A DNA stretch of 10,948 nucleotides from an uncultured Pseudoxanthomonas sp. (lineage in GTDB: Bacteria > Pseudomonadota > Gammaproteobacteria > Xanthomonadales > Xanthomonadaceae), in assembly GCA_937975725.1 (NCBI GenBank), contig CALJUL010000114.1, positions 1 to 10,948 of the forward strand, read 5' to 3'. Position numbers and translations under genes: made by a program. Positions 1 through 8,301 of the stretch are shown in pieces. Position 1 is the stretch's first letter. The number at the start of each line of letters is the position of its first letter. Under the pieces are notes generated by a model that was not told the origin of the DNA, did no database searches, and was given only the letters and a program-made list of their open reading frames with translations.

Positions 1-1395
<1,395 letters not shown>

Positions 1396-1476
1396 CGCGG
1401 AGGCTCCTGTGGCTGGGGAGTGGGGCACGGGAGCGGCGTGCGGCGCGGTTCCTGTGCGTCTTGTCGGTAGCTCGGG

Positions 1477-1495
1477 CCGATTATCCGCCAATCGG
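1477..1495. repeat. Short inverted repeat with a candidate -10 box for acnA
   Basis: CCGATT (1477-1482) and AATCGG (1490-1495) form a perfect 6-bp inverted repeat around a 7-base spacer. Read on the minus strand, GATAAT (1485-1480) sits inside it and resembles a sigma70 -10 box pointing toward acnA, which would leave a leader of roughly 80 bases. I see no good -35 hexamer at the usual distance, so the promoter call is weak. The repeat could be an operator or chance. Confidence 0.28.
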
Positions 1496-1572
1496 TGTGA
1501 CCGCCGCGCTGCGACCAAAGCCGCAGGGCGGGGCGGCCACGGACAGGCGCGGGGGCCCGGCCCGGGGACCGG

Positions 1573-1602
1573 TTGGAGTATGCATCATCAAGTATGTATA
1601 AT
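1573..1602 (+). promoter_or_regulatory. Sigma70-like promoter of the antitoxin-toxin pair
   Basis: A perfect TATAAT (1597-1602) lies 18 bases after TTGGAG (1573-1578), a fair -35 match. The predicted transcription start is near 1608-1610, about 20 bases before the antitoxin ATG. This AT-rich patch stands out from the very GC-rich surroundings. It is the only strong promoter I see between acnA and acnB in the acnB direction. Confidence 0.7.
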
Positions 1603-1614
1603 TCGTGCATACTC
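1576..1614. repeat. Perfect 9-bp inverted repeat, candidate antitoxin operator
   Basis: GAGTATGCA (1576-1584) and TGCATACTC (1606-1614) are exact reverse complements. Their centres are 30 bases apart, about three helical turns, so both arms face the same side of the helix. The left arm overlaps the -35 box and the right arm covers the predicted transcription start. A third partial copy, AGTATG, lies at 1591-1596. AbrB/MazE-type antitoxins commonly repress their own operons through such repeats; that this antitoxin binds here is inference. Confidence 0.65.
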
Positions 1615-1628
1615 AAGAGGGCCCCGGG

Positions 1629-1841
1629 ATGGAAGCCACCGTCGCCGAACGCGGACAGATCACCTTGCCCAAGGCCGTGCGCGATGCGCTGGGCCTGACC
1701 AAGGGCAGCGTGCTGAAGGTCGAACTGGACGGCAGCCGGATCGTGCTGCGCAAGAGCGTGGACGACGCCATCTCGCGGGTGCGCGGCAAGTTCGCCCTGG
1801 ATGCGGACGCCGGCGACGGCAAGGACGGCGCCGCCGGATGA
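1629..1841 (+). CDS. AbrB/SpoVT-MazE-type DNA-binding antitoxin (VapB-like)
   Basis: A 70-residue protein with an N-terminal swapped-hairpin AbrB domain: GQITLPKAVRDALGL (residues 9-23), then GSVLKVELDGSRIVLRK (26-42). Such proteins dimerise, bind operator DNA and cover a partner toxin with their C-terminal tail, here SVDDAISRVRGKF followed by an Asp/Gly-rich end. ATG 1629 is chosen because AAGAGG (1615-1620) lies eight bases upstream and the domain starts immediately; an in-frame GTG at 1605 lies before the ribosome-binding site and inside the operator repeat, so it is unlikely. The stop overlaps the next gene's start (ATGA at 1838-1841), the usual translational coupling in toxin-antitoxin pairs. 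Expression is probably autorepressed through the 1576-1614 repeat. The antitoxin role is inferred from domain and neighbour; a plain transcription regulator is the alternative. Confidence 0.88.
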   Translation: MEATVAERGQITLPKAVRDALGLTKGSVLKVELDGSRIVLRKSVDDAISRVRGKFALDADAGDGKDGAAG

Positions 1842-2242
1842 TCGCCGTCGACGCCCCGGTGCTGGTCGAGCTGCTGACCGACGGCCCGCGCGCGGACGCC
1901 GTGGAAGCGGGGCTGCGCCAGTGCCTGGGCAGCGGCCGGGTGGTGGTGTGCGACGCCGCGCTGGCGCAACTGTGCGCATCGCTGCGCAACGGCGCCGACG
2001 CGCTGGCCGCGCTGGAGGAGATGGGCGTGCACTTCAGCGCCGTCGAGGCCAAGTCCGCCCTGCGCGCCGGCGAGATGCAGCGCCGCCATCGCCAGCGCGC
2101 CGGCGGTGCGCCGCGGCCGATCGCCGATTTCCTGGTCGGCGCGCACGCGCTGCTGCAATGCGACGGCCTCGTGACCTTCGACACCGCTTTCCACCGCGAC
2201 TACTTCAAGGGCCTCAAGCTGATCGTGCCCGCGCACGAATAG
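1838..2242 (+). CDS. PIN-domain protein, VapC-like toxin with an altered active site
   Basis: A 134-residue protein, typical VapC length. PIN-domain toxins are Mg-dependent ribonucleases using three or four acidic residues. Visible here are Asp5 in AVDAPVLVELL, Asp97 in IADFLVGAHALL and Asp115 in TFDTAFHRDYF, placed as in VapC proteins. The usual Glu after the first alpha/beta unit (pattern AEL or AEV) is Gln44 in LAQLCASL (codon CAA, 1967-1969), and the Asn often found two residues after the first Asp is Pro7. The reading frame is otherwise intact, so the protein is probably made; RNase activity may be weakened or lost. It overlaps the antitoxin by four bases and ends 47 bases before acnB in the same direction. 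The PIN fold is well supported; toxin activity is inferred and the substitution argues for caution. Confidence 0.85.
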   Translation: MIAVDAPVLVELLTDGPRADAVEAGLRQCLGSGRVVVCDAALAQLCASLRNGADALAALEEMGVHFSAVEAKSALRAGEMQRRHRQRAGGAPRPIADFLVGAHALLQCDGLVTFDTAFHRDYFKGLKLIVPAHE

Positions 2243-2289
2243 CCCCGAACCCGCCCCTCCACCGCACCCCCGAACGACCGGAGCCACCC

Positions 2290-4881
2290 ATGTTGGAAGC
2301 CTATCGCCACCACGTAGCCGAGCGCGCCGCGCTGGGCATCCCGCCGCTGCCGCTGAGCGCGCAGCAGACCGCCGGGGTCATCGAACTGCTGAAGAACCCG
2401 CCGGCCGGCGAGGAAGCCTTCCTGGTCGACCTGATCACCCACCGCGTGCCCGCGGGCGTGGACGACGCCGCCAAGGTCAAGGCGTCCTACCTGGCCGCCG
2501 TCGCCTTCGGCACCGAGCAGACCCCGCTGCTCAGCCCGCAGCGCGCCACCGAACTGCTGGGCACCATGCTGGGCGGCTACAACATCCATCCGCTGATCGA
2601 GTTGCTGGACCATGCCGAACTCGGCCCGGTCGCGGCCGAGGGCCTGAAGCACACGCTGCTGGTGTTCGACGCCTTCCACGACGTGCAGGAGAAGGCCGAG
2701 AAGGGCAACGCCCATGCGCAGGCCGTGCTGAAGAGCTGGGCCGAGGCCGAGTGGTTCACCAGCAAGCCGGAAGTGCCGCAGAGCCTGACCGTCACCGTGT
2801 TCAAGGTGCCGGGCGAGACCAACACCGACGACCTGTCGCCGGCACCCGACGCCACCACGCGCCCGGACATCCCGCTGCACGCGCTGGCGATGCTGAAGAA
2901 CAAGCGCCCCGACGCGCCGTTCGTGCCCGAGGAGGACGGCAAGCGCGGCCCGATCCAGGACATCCTGTCGCTCAAGGACAAGGGCCACCTGGTCGCCTAC
3001 GTCGGCGACGTGGTCGGCACCGGTTCCAGCCGCAAGTCGGCGACCAACAGCGTGCTGTGGTGGACCGGCGAGGACATCCCGTTCATCCCCAACAAGCGCT
3101 TCGGCGGCGTGTGCCTGGGCTCGAAGATCGCGCCGATCTTCTACAACACGATGGAAGACGCAGGCGCCCTGCCGATCGAGCTGGACGTGTCGCAGATGAA
3201 CCACGGCGACGTCGTGGAACTGCGCCCCTACGAGGGCAAGGCGATCAAGAACGGCGAAGTGATCGCCGAGTTCCAGGTCAAGTCCGACGTGCTGTTCGAC
3301 GAAGTGCGCGCCGGCGGCCGCATCCCGCTGATCATCGGCCGCGGCCTGACCGCCAAGGCGCGCGAAGCGCTGAAGCTGCCGGCGACCGACCTGTTCCGCC
3401 AGCCGCAGCAGCCGGCCGACAGCGGCAAGGGCTTCTCGTTGGCGCAGAAGATGGTCGGCCGCGCCTGCGGCCTGCCGGAAGGCCAAGGCGTACGCCCGGG
3501 CACCTACTGCGAGCCGAAGATGACCTCGGTGGGTTCGCAGGACACCACCGGCCCGATGACCCGCGACGAACTGAAGGACCTGGCCTGCCTGGGCTTCTCT
3601 GCCGACCTGGTGATGCAGTCGTTCTGCCACACGGCGGCCTATCCCAAGCCGGTGGACGTGAAGACCCATCACACGCTGCCGGAATTCATCTCCACCCGCG
3701 GCGGCATCTCGCTGCGCCCGGGCGATGGCGTGATCCATAGCTGGCTCAACCGCATGCTGCTGCCCGACACCGTCGGCACCGGCGGCGACTCGCACACGCG
3801 TTTCCCGGTGGGCATCTCGTTCCCGGCCGGCTCGGGCTTGGTCGCGTTCGCCGCGGCCACCGGCGTGATGCCGCTGGACATGCCGGAATCGGTGCTGGTG
3901 CGCTTCAAGGGCCAGATGCAGCCCGGCGTGACCCTGCGCGACCTGGTCAACGCCATCCCGTACTACGCGATCAAGTCGGGGCTGCTCACCGTCGCCAAGC
4001 AGGGCAAGAAGAACATCTTCTCCGGCCGCATCCTCGAGATCGAGGGACTGCCGGACCTGAAGGTGGAGCAGGCGTTCGAACTGTCCGATGCCTCGGCCGA
4101 GCGCTCGGCCGCCGGCTGCACCGTGCGCCTGAACAAGGAACCGATCATCGAATACCTCACCAGCAACATCACGCTGCTGAAGTGGATGATCGCCGAGGGC
4201 TACCAGGACGCGCGCTCGCTGGCCCGCCGCATCAAGAAGATGGAGGAGTGGCTGGCCGACCCGCAGTTGCTGGAGCCGGACGCCGACGCCGAGTACGCCG
4301 CCGTCATCGAGATCGACCTGGCCGAGGTGCACGAGCCGTTGCTGGCCTGCCCGAACGACCCGGACGACATCAAGACGCTGTCCGACGTGGCCGGTACCGC
4401 GATCGATGAAGTGTTCATCGGCTCGTGCATGACCAACATCGGCCATTTCCGCGCCGCCGCCAAGCTGCTGGAAGGCAAGCGCGACATTCCCACGCGCCTG
4501 TGGGTCGCCCCGCCGACCAAGATGGACGCCAGCGAACTGACCAAGGAAGGCCACTACGGCACCTTCGGCACCGCCGGCGCGCGCATGGAGATGCCGGGCT
4601 GCTCGCTGTGCATGGGCAACCAGGCGCAGGTGCGCGAGGGCGCGACGGTGTTCTCCACCTCCACCCGCAACTTCCCCAACCGCCTGGGCCGCAACTCCAA
4701 CGTGTTCCTGGGTTCGGCGGAACTGGCCGCGATCTGCTCGCGCCTGGGCAAGATCCCGACCAAGGCCGAGTACATGGCCGACATCGGCGTGATCAACGAG
4801 AAGGGCGCGGAGATCTACCGCTACATGAACTTCGATCAGATCCAGGACTACAAGGACGTGGCGGACACCGTGGCGGCCTGA
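2290..4881 (+). CDS. acnB: Aconitate hydratase B (AcnB), bifunctional aconitase / 2-methylisocitrate dehydratase
   Basis: A complete 863-residue AcnB (E. coli 865). It interconverts citrate and isocitrate in the TCA cycle, and the family also hydrates 2-methyl-cis-aconitate. Domains follow the AcnB order: N-terminal HEAT-like domain (about 1-160), swivel domain with NTDDLSPA (178-185) and GTGSSRKS (243-250), then the catalytic domains with GDSHTRFP (499-506). Cluster ligands are Cys713 in SCMTNIGHFR and Cys771 and Cys774 in MPGCSLCMG, matching E. coli Cys710, 769 and 772. ATG 2290 has CGGAG six bases upstream and gives the full-length N terminus. The gene follows the PIN gene by only 47 bases with no visible promoter in the gap, so co-transcription with the antitoxin/toxin pair is likely. 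AcnB proteins of other bacteria bind mRNA as apo-enzymes; nothing here tests that. Confidence 0.98.
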   Translation: MLEAYRHHVAERAALGIPPLPLSAQQTAGVIELLKNPPAGEEAFLVDLITHRVPAGVDDAAKVKASYLAAVAFGTEQTPLLSPQRATELLGTMLGGYNIHPLIELLDHAELGPVAAEGLKHTLLVFDAFHDVQEKAEKGNAHAQAVLKSWAEAEWFTSKPEVPQSLTVTVFKVPGETNTDDLSPAPDATTRPDIPLHALAMLKNKRPDAPFVPEEDGKRGPIQDILSLKDKGHLVAYVGDVVGTGSSRKSATNSVLWWTGEDIPFIPNKRFGGVCLGSKIAPIFYNTMEDAGALPIELDVSQMNHGDVVELRPYEGKAIKNGEVIAEFQVKSDVLFDEVRAGGRIPLIIGRGLTAKAREALKLPATDLFRQPQQPADSGKGFSLAQKMVGRACGLPEGQGVRPGTYCEPKMTSVGSQDTTGPMTRDELKDLACLGFSADLVMQSFCHTAAYPKPVDVKTHHTLPEFISTRGGISLRPGDGVIHSWLNRMLLPDTVGTGGDSHTRFPVGISFPAGSGLVAFAAATGVMPLDMPESVLVRFKGQMQPGVTLRDLVNAIPYYAIKSGLLTVAKQGKKNIFSGRILEIEGLPDLKVEQAFELSDASAERSAAGCTVRLNKEPIIEYLTSNITLLKWMIAEGYQDARSLARRIKKMEEWLADPQLLEPDADAEYAAVIEIDLAEVHEPLLACPNDPDDIKTLSDVAGTAIDEVFIGSCMTNIGHFRAAAKLLEGKRDIPTRLWVAPPTKMDASELTKEGHYGTFGTAGARMEMPGCSLCMGNQAQVREGATVFSTSTRNFPNRLGRNSNVFLGSAELAAICSRLGKIPTKAEYMADIGVINEKGAEIYRYMNFDQIQDYKDVADTVAA

Positions 4882-4908
4882 TCTCCGCTCCGGCGCATGC
4901 GCGACAAG

Positions 4909-4933
4909 AAAGGCCCGGCCATGCCGGGCCTTT
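4909..4933. terminator. Intrinsic terminator after acnB, probably bidirectional
   Basis: AAAGGCCCGGC (4909-4919) and GCCGGGCCTTT (4923-4933) form a perfect 11-bp stem with a CAT loop, 27 bases after the acnB stop. The plus strand continues with CCTTT. The minus strand continues with TTCTTG, so the hairpin can also stop transcripts arriving from the convergent EcsC gene. Confidence 0.88.
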
Positions 4934-5054
4934 CCTTTGGGTCGCGCGCGCAGGACAGCAAAAGCCCAGCAATACCTGACCCTTTCTGTGCGGACGCATT
5001 CGCGGCGATCCTGCACGGACCGCACCGTTGCAGCCATCGATTTCCGGCTTCCGG

Positions 5055-5795
5055 TTACCGGAGTTGCTCGTAGGCCAGAGCAACCACGTCTTCGCCGTAC
5101 TTGTTCGCCAGCCGCAGGTAGGCGAAGTGGCCACGCGCCATGTCCTGGAAGTGGTCGATGAACAGCGTATTGATGACGGCGCCGGCGGCCGCGCCCAGCA
5201 CGGGCACCGCCTGTCCCGCCACTTTCTCGGTGACCTGGACGCTGAAGCGGGCGGCGACCGAGGCGATCAGCTTGCTGCCGCCTTCGCTGATCGCACGGGC
5301 CAGTCCCGCCCGCGCGGCCAGGTAGCCGGCATCGGCCGCGTCGTCGCGCGTGCTCCGGCCTCCCAGCCCGAGGACGGCGATGCACTGCCGCCGCGTTTCC
5401 ATGTCGTCCAGGTCGAAACCCTCGCTGCGGGCGATATCGGCGATGGAGCGCAGCATGATCGTGGTCGAGAGCGGCAGTTCGACCGGCAGCCCCGCCATGC
5501 CGAAGAATCCGCCGCCGGCGCCGCTGGCCGCCACGGCGAACTTGTGCCACCGGTTCGAGGCTTTCCCGCCTGGCGAATTCCCCAGGGTGTAGATCGCACC
5601 ATCGGCGGCCTTGCCCAGGGCGGTGCGGGTGACGTTGCCGATCATGCCTTCGATGCCGCGGGGCAGCCAGTCCATCAGCTTCTCGATGGGCGTGCCCAGC
5701 GCGGAAGCGATCTTGATCGCGAGGCCCGGGTTTTCCAGCAAGTCCTTCGCGGCCTGCAAGGCTGCGTGGTCCTGGTCGGTCATCGGTACGCTCAT
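5055..5795 (-). CDS. EcsC-family protein of unknown function
   Basis: A 246-residue protein recognised as EcsC family (named after B. subtilis EcsC) by the central Gly-rich segment SGAGGGFFGMAGLPVELPLS (91-110), followed by TTIMLRSIADIARSEGFDL and an Ala/Gly-rich second half (AVPVLGAAAGAVINTLFIDH, 196-215). No signal peptide or clear transmembrane helix is seen; the Gly/Ala-rich hydrophobic stretches may associate with membrane. No reaction is known to me for the family. The start is uncertain: ATG 5795 (chosen) and ATG 5783 both lack a strong ribosome-binding site, and an in-frame ATG at 5909 would add an Arg/Gly-rich stretch unlike the rest. It lies 193 bases after hflD on the same strand, so it may have its own promoter, though I see none convincing. 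It ends convergent to acnB. Confidence 0.85.
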   Translation of the reverse strand: MSVPMTDQDHAALQAAKDLLENPGLAIKIASALGTPIEKLMDWLPRGIEGMIGNVTRTALGKAADGAIYTLGNSPGGKASNRWHKFAVAASGAGGGFFGMAGLPVELPLSTTIMLRSIADIARSEGFDLDDMETRRQCIAVLGLGGRSTRDDAADAGYLAARAGLARAISEGGSKLIASVAARFSVQVTEKVAGQAVPVLGAAAGAVINTLFIDHFQDMARGHFAYLRLANKYGEDVVALAYEQLR

Positions 5796-5892
5796 CCGGA
5801 ACACCGGGCGGGGCAGGGAGCCTGCTCGGCCACGGCGAACGGCAGCCCGTGGCAGGTCATCGGTGCCGTCTTGCGGATGCCGCGCGCCGCGT

Positions 5893-5925
5893 GCCGGCCG
5901 GCCCTGCATGGCGAATGCGGCCGGC
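5893..5925. other. GC-rich hairpin between hflD and the EcsC gene
   Basis: GCCGGCC (5893-5899) pairs with GGCCGGC (5919-5925), and GCAT/ATGC (5906-5909/5915-5918) can stack inside. No T-run follows on either strand, so it is not a standard intrinsic terminator. It could attenuate read-through from hflD into the EcsC gene, or be a product of base composition. Confidence 0.3.
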
Positions 5926-5988
5926 GCGGACGGACCTCAAGTGTAGGAGCGTGCCTGTTCTTCAACGTCGTGCCGTGCGCGCCGCCGC

Positions 5989-6600
5989 TCAGTCCAGCCA
6001 CTCGTCCACCGCCTGCAGCATCGGCTTGCGGCTGAAGACCAGATCCCAGACGCTGCCGCCGAGCTGCCGCCACAGCACCGCCGAGCGGACGGCGGCCAGC
6101 AGGATGGCGCGGATCTCCGCCACCACGCCGGGCTGCCCCAGGTAGTGCGGATTGCCCTGCACCATCACGCGCGGGCGCAGGTGGCTGATGGTGTCGGCGT
6201 ACAGGCCGCCCAGCGCGGACAGTACGTCGGGATGGGTGCTGCCGAGTTCTTCGGCGCGGGCCGCGATGTCGTGCAGGCCGCGGCTGACGGCGTGCACGGT
6301 GTCCTCGTCGCGGACGAAGCGGCGCTCCAGGTTCAGCACGGACATCGCCAGGCGGGGCAGGGCGTCGTCGCGGGTTTCGCGCGTCAGGAAGCCGCGCAGC
6401 ACGCGCAGGCCGGTGCCGAGATCGCCGATCCGGCCGTAGACGGCCTGCGGCGAATCGGCGTCGATGCGGAATACGCTGTCCAGCGATGCGCGCACGGCCG
6501 AGGCGTCGGACTGGCCGGTTTCGGCGATGCGGCGCACCTGGTGGAGGGCCTGCGCCAGCCCCGCCAGGGCCAGCACGCGGTCGGAATATCGGTTGCTCAA
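5989..6600 (-). CDS. hflD: HflD, high-frequency lysogenization protein homolog
   Basis: A 203-residue protein matching HflD (E. coli 213): RVLALAGLAQALHQVRRIAE (8-27), LNLERRF (89-95), and the conserved C-terminal block GNPHYLGQP (149-157), EIRAILLAAVRSAVLWRQLGG (162-182) and FSRK (189-192). E. coli HflD is a membrane-associated protein known to bind phage lambda CII and block its activity; its native role is unclear. The start is TTG 6600, sharing bases with the mnmA stop (TTGA, 6600-6597). It is chosen because it gives the exact HflD N terminus and because GGAG lies eight bases upstream inside the end of mnmA. The longer open frame upstream is only the shadow of mnmA. mnmA-hflD is a conserved pair in gammaproteobacteria; the usual next gene, purB, is not found in this window. 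Confidence 0.93.
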   Translation of the reverse strand: MSNRYSDRVLALAGLAQALHQVRRIAETGQSDASAVRASLDSVFRIDADSPQAVYGRIGDLGTGLRVLRGFLTRETRDDALPRLAMSVLNLERRFVRDEDTVHAVSRGLHDIAARAEELGSTHPDVLSALGGLYADTISHLRPRVMVQGNPHYLGQPGVVAEIRAILLAAVRSAVLWRQLGGSVWDLVFSRKPMLQAVDEWLD

Positions 6601-7736
6601 GCTGCCTGCTCCGCGAGTTTCACTTCCAGGGGTGCGTCGGTGCGCGCGATCACCGCGCCACCCAGGCATTCGTCGCCATCGTAGAGCACCAGTGACTGGC
6701 CGGGGGTGACGGCGCGCTGGCCGCGCGCGAACCGCACCGCCACGCTGCCGTCGTCCTGCACGTCCACCGTGCAGGCTTCGTCGGCCTGGCGGTAGCGCGT
6801 CTGCGCCGTGCATTCGAACCGCCGCGCCGGTGGGGCGCCGGCGATCCAGTGCGCCGCTTCGGTCCACAGCCGGGTCGATTGCAGGTAGGGGCTGTGCGTG
6901 TCCTGGTCCACGTACAGCACGTTGCGCGCCACGTCCTTGCCCACCACGTACCACGGCGCCTGCGGACGGCCGCGCACGCCGCCGATGTTCAGGCCCTCGC
7001 GCTGGCCGAGGGTGAAATAGAACACGCCCGGGTGCTCGCCGATCTTCTGCCCCTGCGGGTCGCGCATCTCGCCGCGCTTGGCCGGCAGGTAGCGGCCGAG
7101 GAATTCGCGGAAGTCGCGCTCACCGATGAAGCAGATGCCGGTGGAATCCTTCTTGTCGTGCGTGGGCAGGCCGGCCTCGCGCGCGATGCGGCGCAGGTCG
7201 GCCTTCTGCAGTTCGCCGACCGGGAACAGGGTGGCGGCCAACTGCGCCTGGCCCAACTGGTGCAGGAAGTAGCTCTGGTCCTTGCCGCGGTCCATGCCGC
7301 GCAGCAGGCGCCAGCGCCCGCCGGACCGGTCCACGCGCGCGTAGTGGCCGGTGGCGATCTTCTCGGCTCCCAGCTCGCGCGCCGCATCCAGGAAGTGCTT
7401 GAACTTGACCTCGCGGTTGCACAGCACATCCGGGTTGGGCGTGCGTCCGGCGGCGTATTCGGCCAGGAAGTGCTCGAACACACCCCGCCAGTACTCGGCG
7501 GAGAAGTCGCGGAAATGGAAGGGAATGCCCAGCCGGCCGCAGACCGCGACCGCATCCCGCCGGTCCTCCTCGGCGCGGCATTCGCCGCCGGTGCCGTCCT
7601 GCGCCTGGGCATCGTCGGCCCAGTTCTGCATGAACAGTCCGGCGACCGCTTCGCCCTGCTGCACCAGGCGCAGGGCGGCGACCGACGAATCCACGCCGCC
7701 CGACATGCCCACGACGATGCGCGGCGCGGCGCTCAT
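6597..7736 (-). CDS. mnmA: tRNA-specific 2-thiouridylase MnmA
   Basis: A 379-residue enzyme (E. coli 368) that puts sulfur on the wobble uridine (s2U34) of tRNA-Lys, -Glu and -Gln, using ATP and sulfur relayed by the Tus proteins. The ATP-pyrophosphatase loop SGGVDSS is at residues 12-18. The catalytic cysteines are Cys106 in NPDVLCNREVKF and Cys202 in DSTGICFIGERDF, the pair that forms the persulfide and disulfide. The tRNA-binding segment GKDQSYFLHQL is at 151-161 and the C-terminal beta-barrel motif TPGQSLVLYDGDECLGGAVI at 344-363. ATG 7736 has GAGGG about four bases upstream and gives the family N terminus; an in-frame start at 7772 adds a non-conserved tail. It overlaps hflD by four bases and follows nudJ by 103 bases on the same strand. 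Confidence 0.97.
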   Translation of the reverse strand: MSAAPRIVVGMSGGVDSSVAALRLVQQGEAVAGLFMQNWADDAQAQDGTGGECRAEEDRRDAVAVCGRLGIPFHFRDFSAEYWRGVFEHFLAEYAAGRTPNPDVLCNREVKFKHFLDAARELGAEKIATGHYARVDRSGGRWRLLRGMDRGKDQSYFLHQLGQAQLAATLFPVGELQKADLRRIAREAGLPTHDKKDSTGICFIGERDFREFLGRYLPAKRGEMRDPQGQKIGEHPGVFYFTLGQREGLNIGGVRGRPQAPWYVVGKDVARNVLYVDQDTHSPYLQSTRLWTEAAHWIAGAPPARRFECTAQTRYRQADEACTVDVQDDGSVAVRFARGQRAVTPGQSLVLYDGDECLGGAVIARTDAPLEVKLAEQAA

Positions 7737-7839
7737 GGCACCCTCGCTCCCTTTGGGCCATGCAGGTCGCACGGCACGGCCGCGCCGCGTGCGTTCGCGG
7801 GCAGGGCCGTACTGGTGCGCAGCAAGGGCGGGAACGGCG

Positions 7840-8301
7840 TCATGCCACCTGCTGCAGCATGTCCAGCGGCGAGCGCCGGCCCGCCAGGAAATCCTGTACG
7901 ACCTGCCAGACCAGCGGGCTGCGGTGGCGGGCAGATTCGCGCTGCAATTCGGCCGGGCTCATCCACACCGCCTGCACGATGCCTTCGTCCAGCGTCCGCT
8001 CCGGGTGGTGGCGCAGCGGTTCGGCGGCGAACGCGAAGCGCAGGTAGTGGCGGCCGGTCTCGGCCTTCCACTGGTAGGCGCCGACGAAGGCGGTGGGCTC
8101 CACGTCCCAGCCGGTCTCCTCCAGCGTTTCCCGGCGGGCGGCTTCCAGCAGGCTCTCATCGGGCTCCAGGTGGCCGGCGGGCTGGTTGAACACCAGCCGG
8201 CCCTGCGCGCGCTCCTCGACCATCAGCAGCTTGCCATCGCGCACGACAATGGTGGCCACGGTCACGTCCGGCTGCCAGAAGCGGCCCTCGCGGTAGCTCA
8301 T
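7840..8301 (-). CDS. nudJ: NudJ-like Nudix phosphohydrolase
   Basis: A 153-residue Nudix hydrolase, the same length as E. coli NudJ and clearly alike from VTVATIVV to the end. The Nudix box runs from Gly43 to Trp65: GHLEPDE (43-49) then RETLEETGW (57-65), fitting the GX5EX7REUXEEXGU pattern, with Glu58, Glu61 and Glu62 as expected metal ligands. FNQPAGHLE is shared with NudJ. E. coli NudJ hydrolyses thiamine pyrophosphate, its hydroxymethylpyrimidine pyrophosphate precursor and some nucleoside triphosphates; the substrate here is inferred from similarity. The start ATG 8301 overlaps the stop of the preceding gene by one base (TAATG, minus strand), so translation is probably coupled. nudJ upstream of mnmA is also the E. 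coli order. Confidence 0.92.
   Translation of the reverse strand: MSYREGRFWQPDVTVATIVVRDGKLLMVEERAQGRLVFNQPAGHLEPDESLLEAARRETLEETGWDVEPTAFVGAYQWKAETGRHYLRFAFAAEPLRHHPERTLDEGIVQAVWMSPAELQRESARHRSPLVWQVVQDFLAGRRSPLDMLQQVA

Noticed and set aside
1605..1628. Upstream GTG start for the antitoxin adding eight residues
   Set aside because: The GTG lies at the edge of the operator arm and before the AAGAGG ribosome-binding site, probably at or before the transcription start; ATG 1629 fits the family N terminus.
5050..5062. Palindrome TCCGGT-T-ACCGGA across the EcsC-gene stop codon, considered as a terminator
   Set aside because: The one-base centre leaves at most a short stem, no T-run follows on the minus strand, and the stronger hairpin at 4909-4933 already serves this end.
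2200..5550. Very long minus-strand open frame (about 1116 residues) opposite acnB
   Set aside because: It lies antisense to a complete AcnB and crosses the terminator. Composition is Arg/Gly/His/Ala-rich with no domain; it is open only because stop codons are rare in this base composition.
5930..5985. Possible minus-strand promoter for the EcsC gene (TTGAAG with TACACT)
   Set aside because: The two hexamers are only 14 bases apart, too close for a sigma70 promoter.
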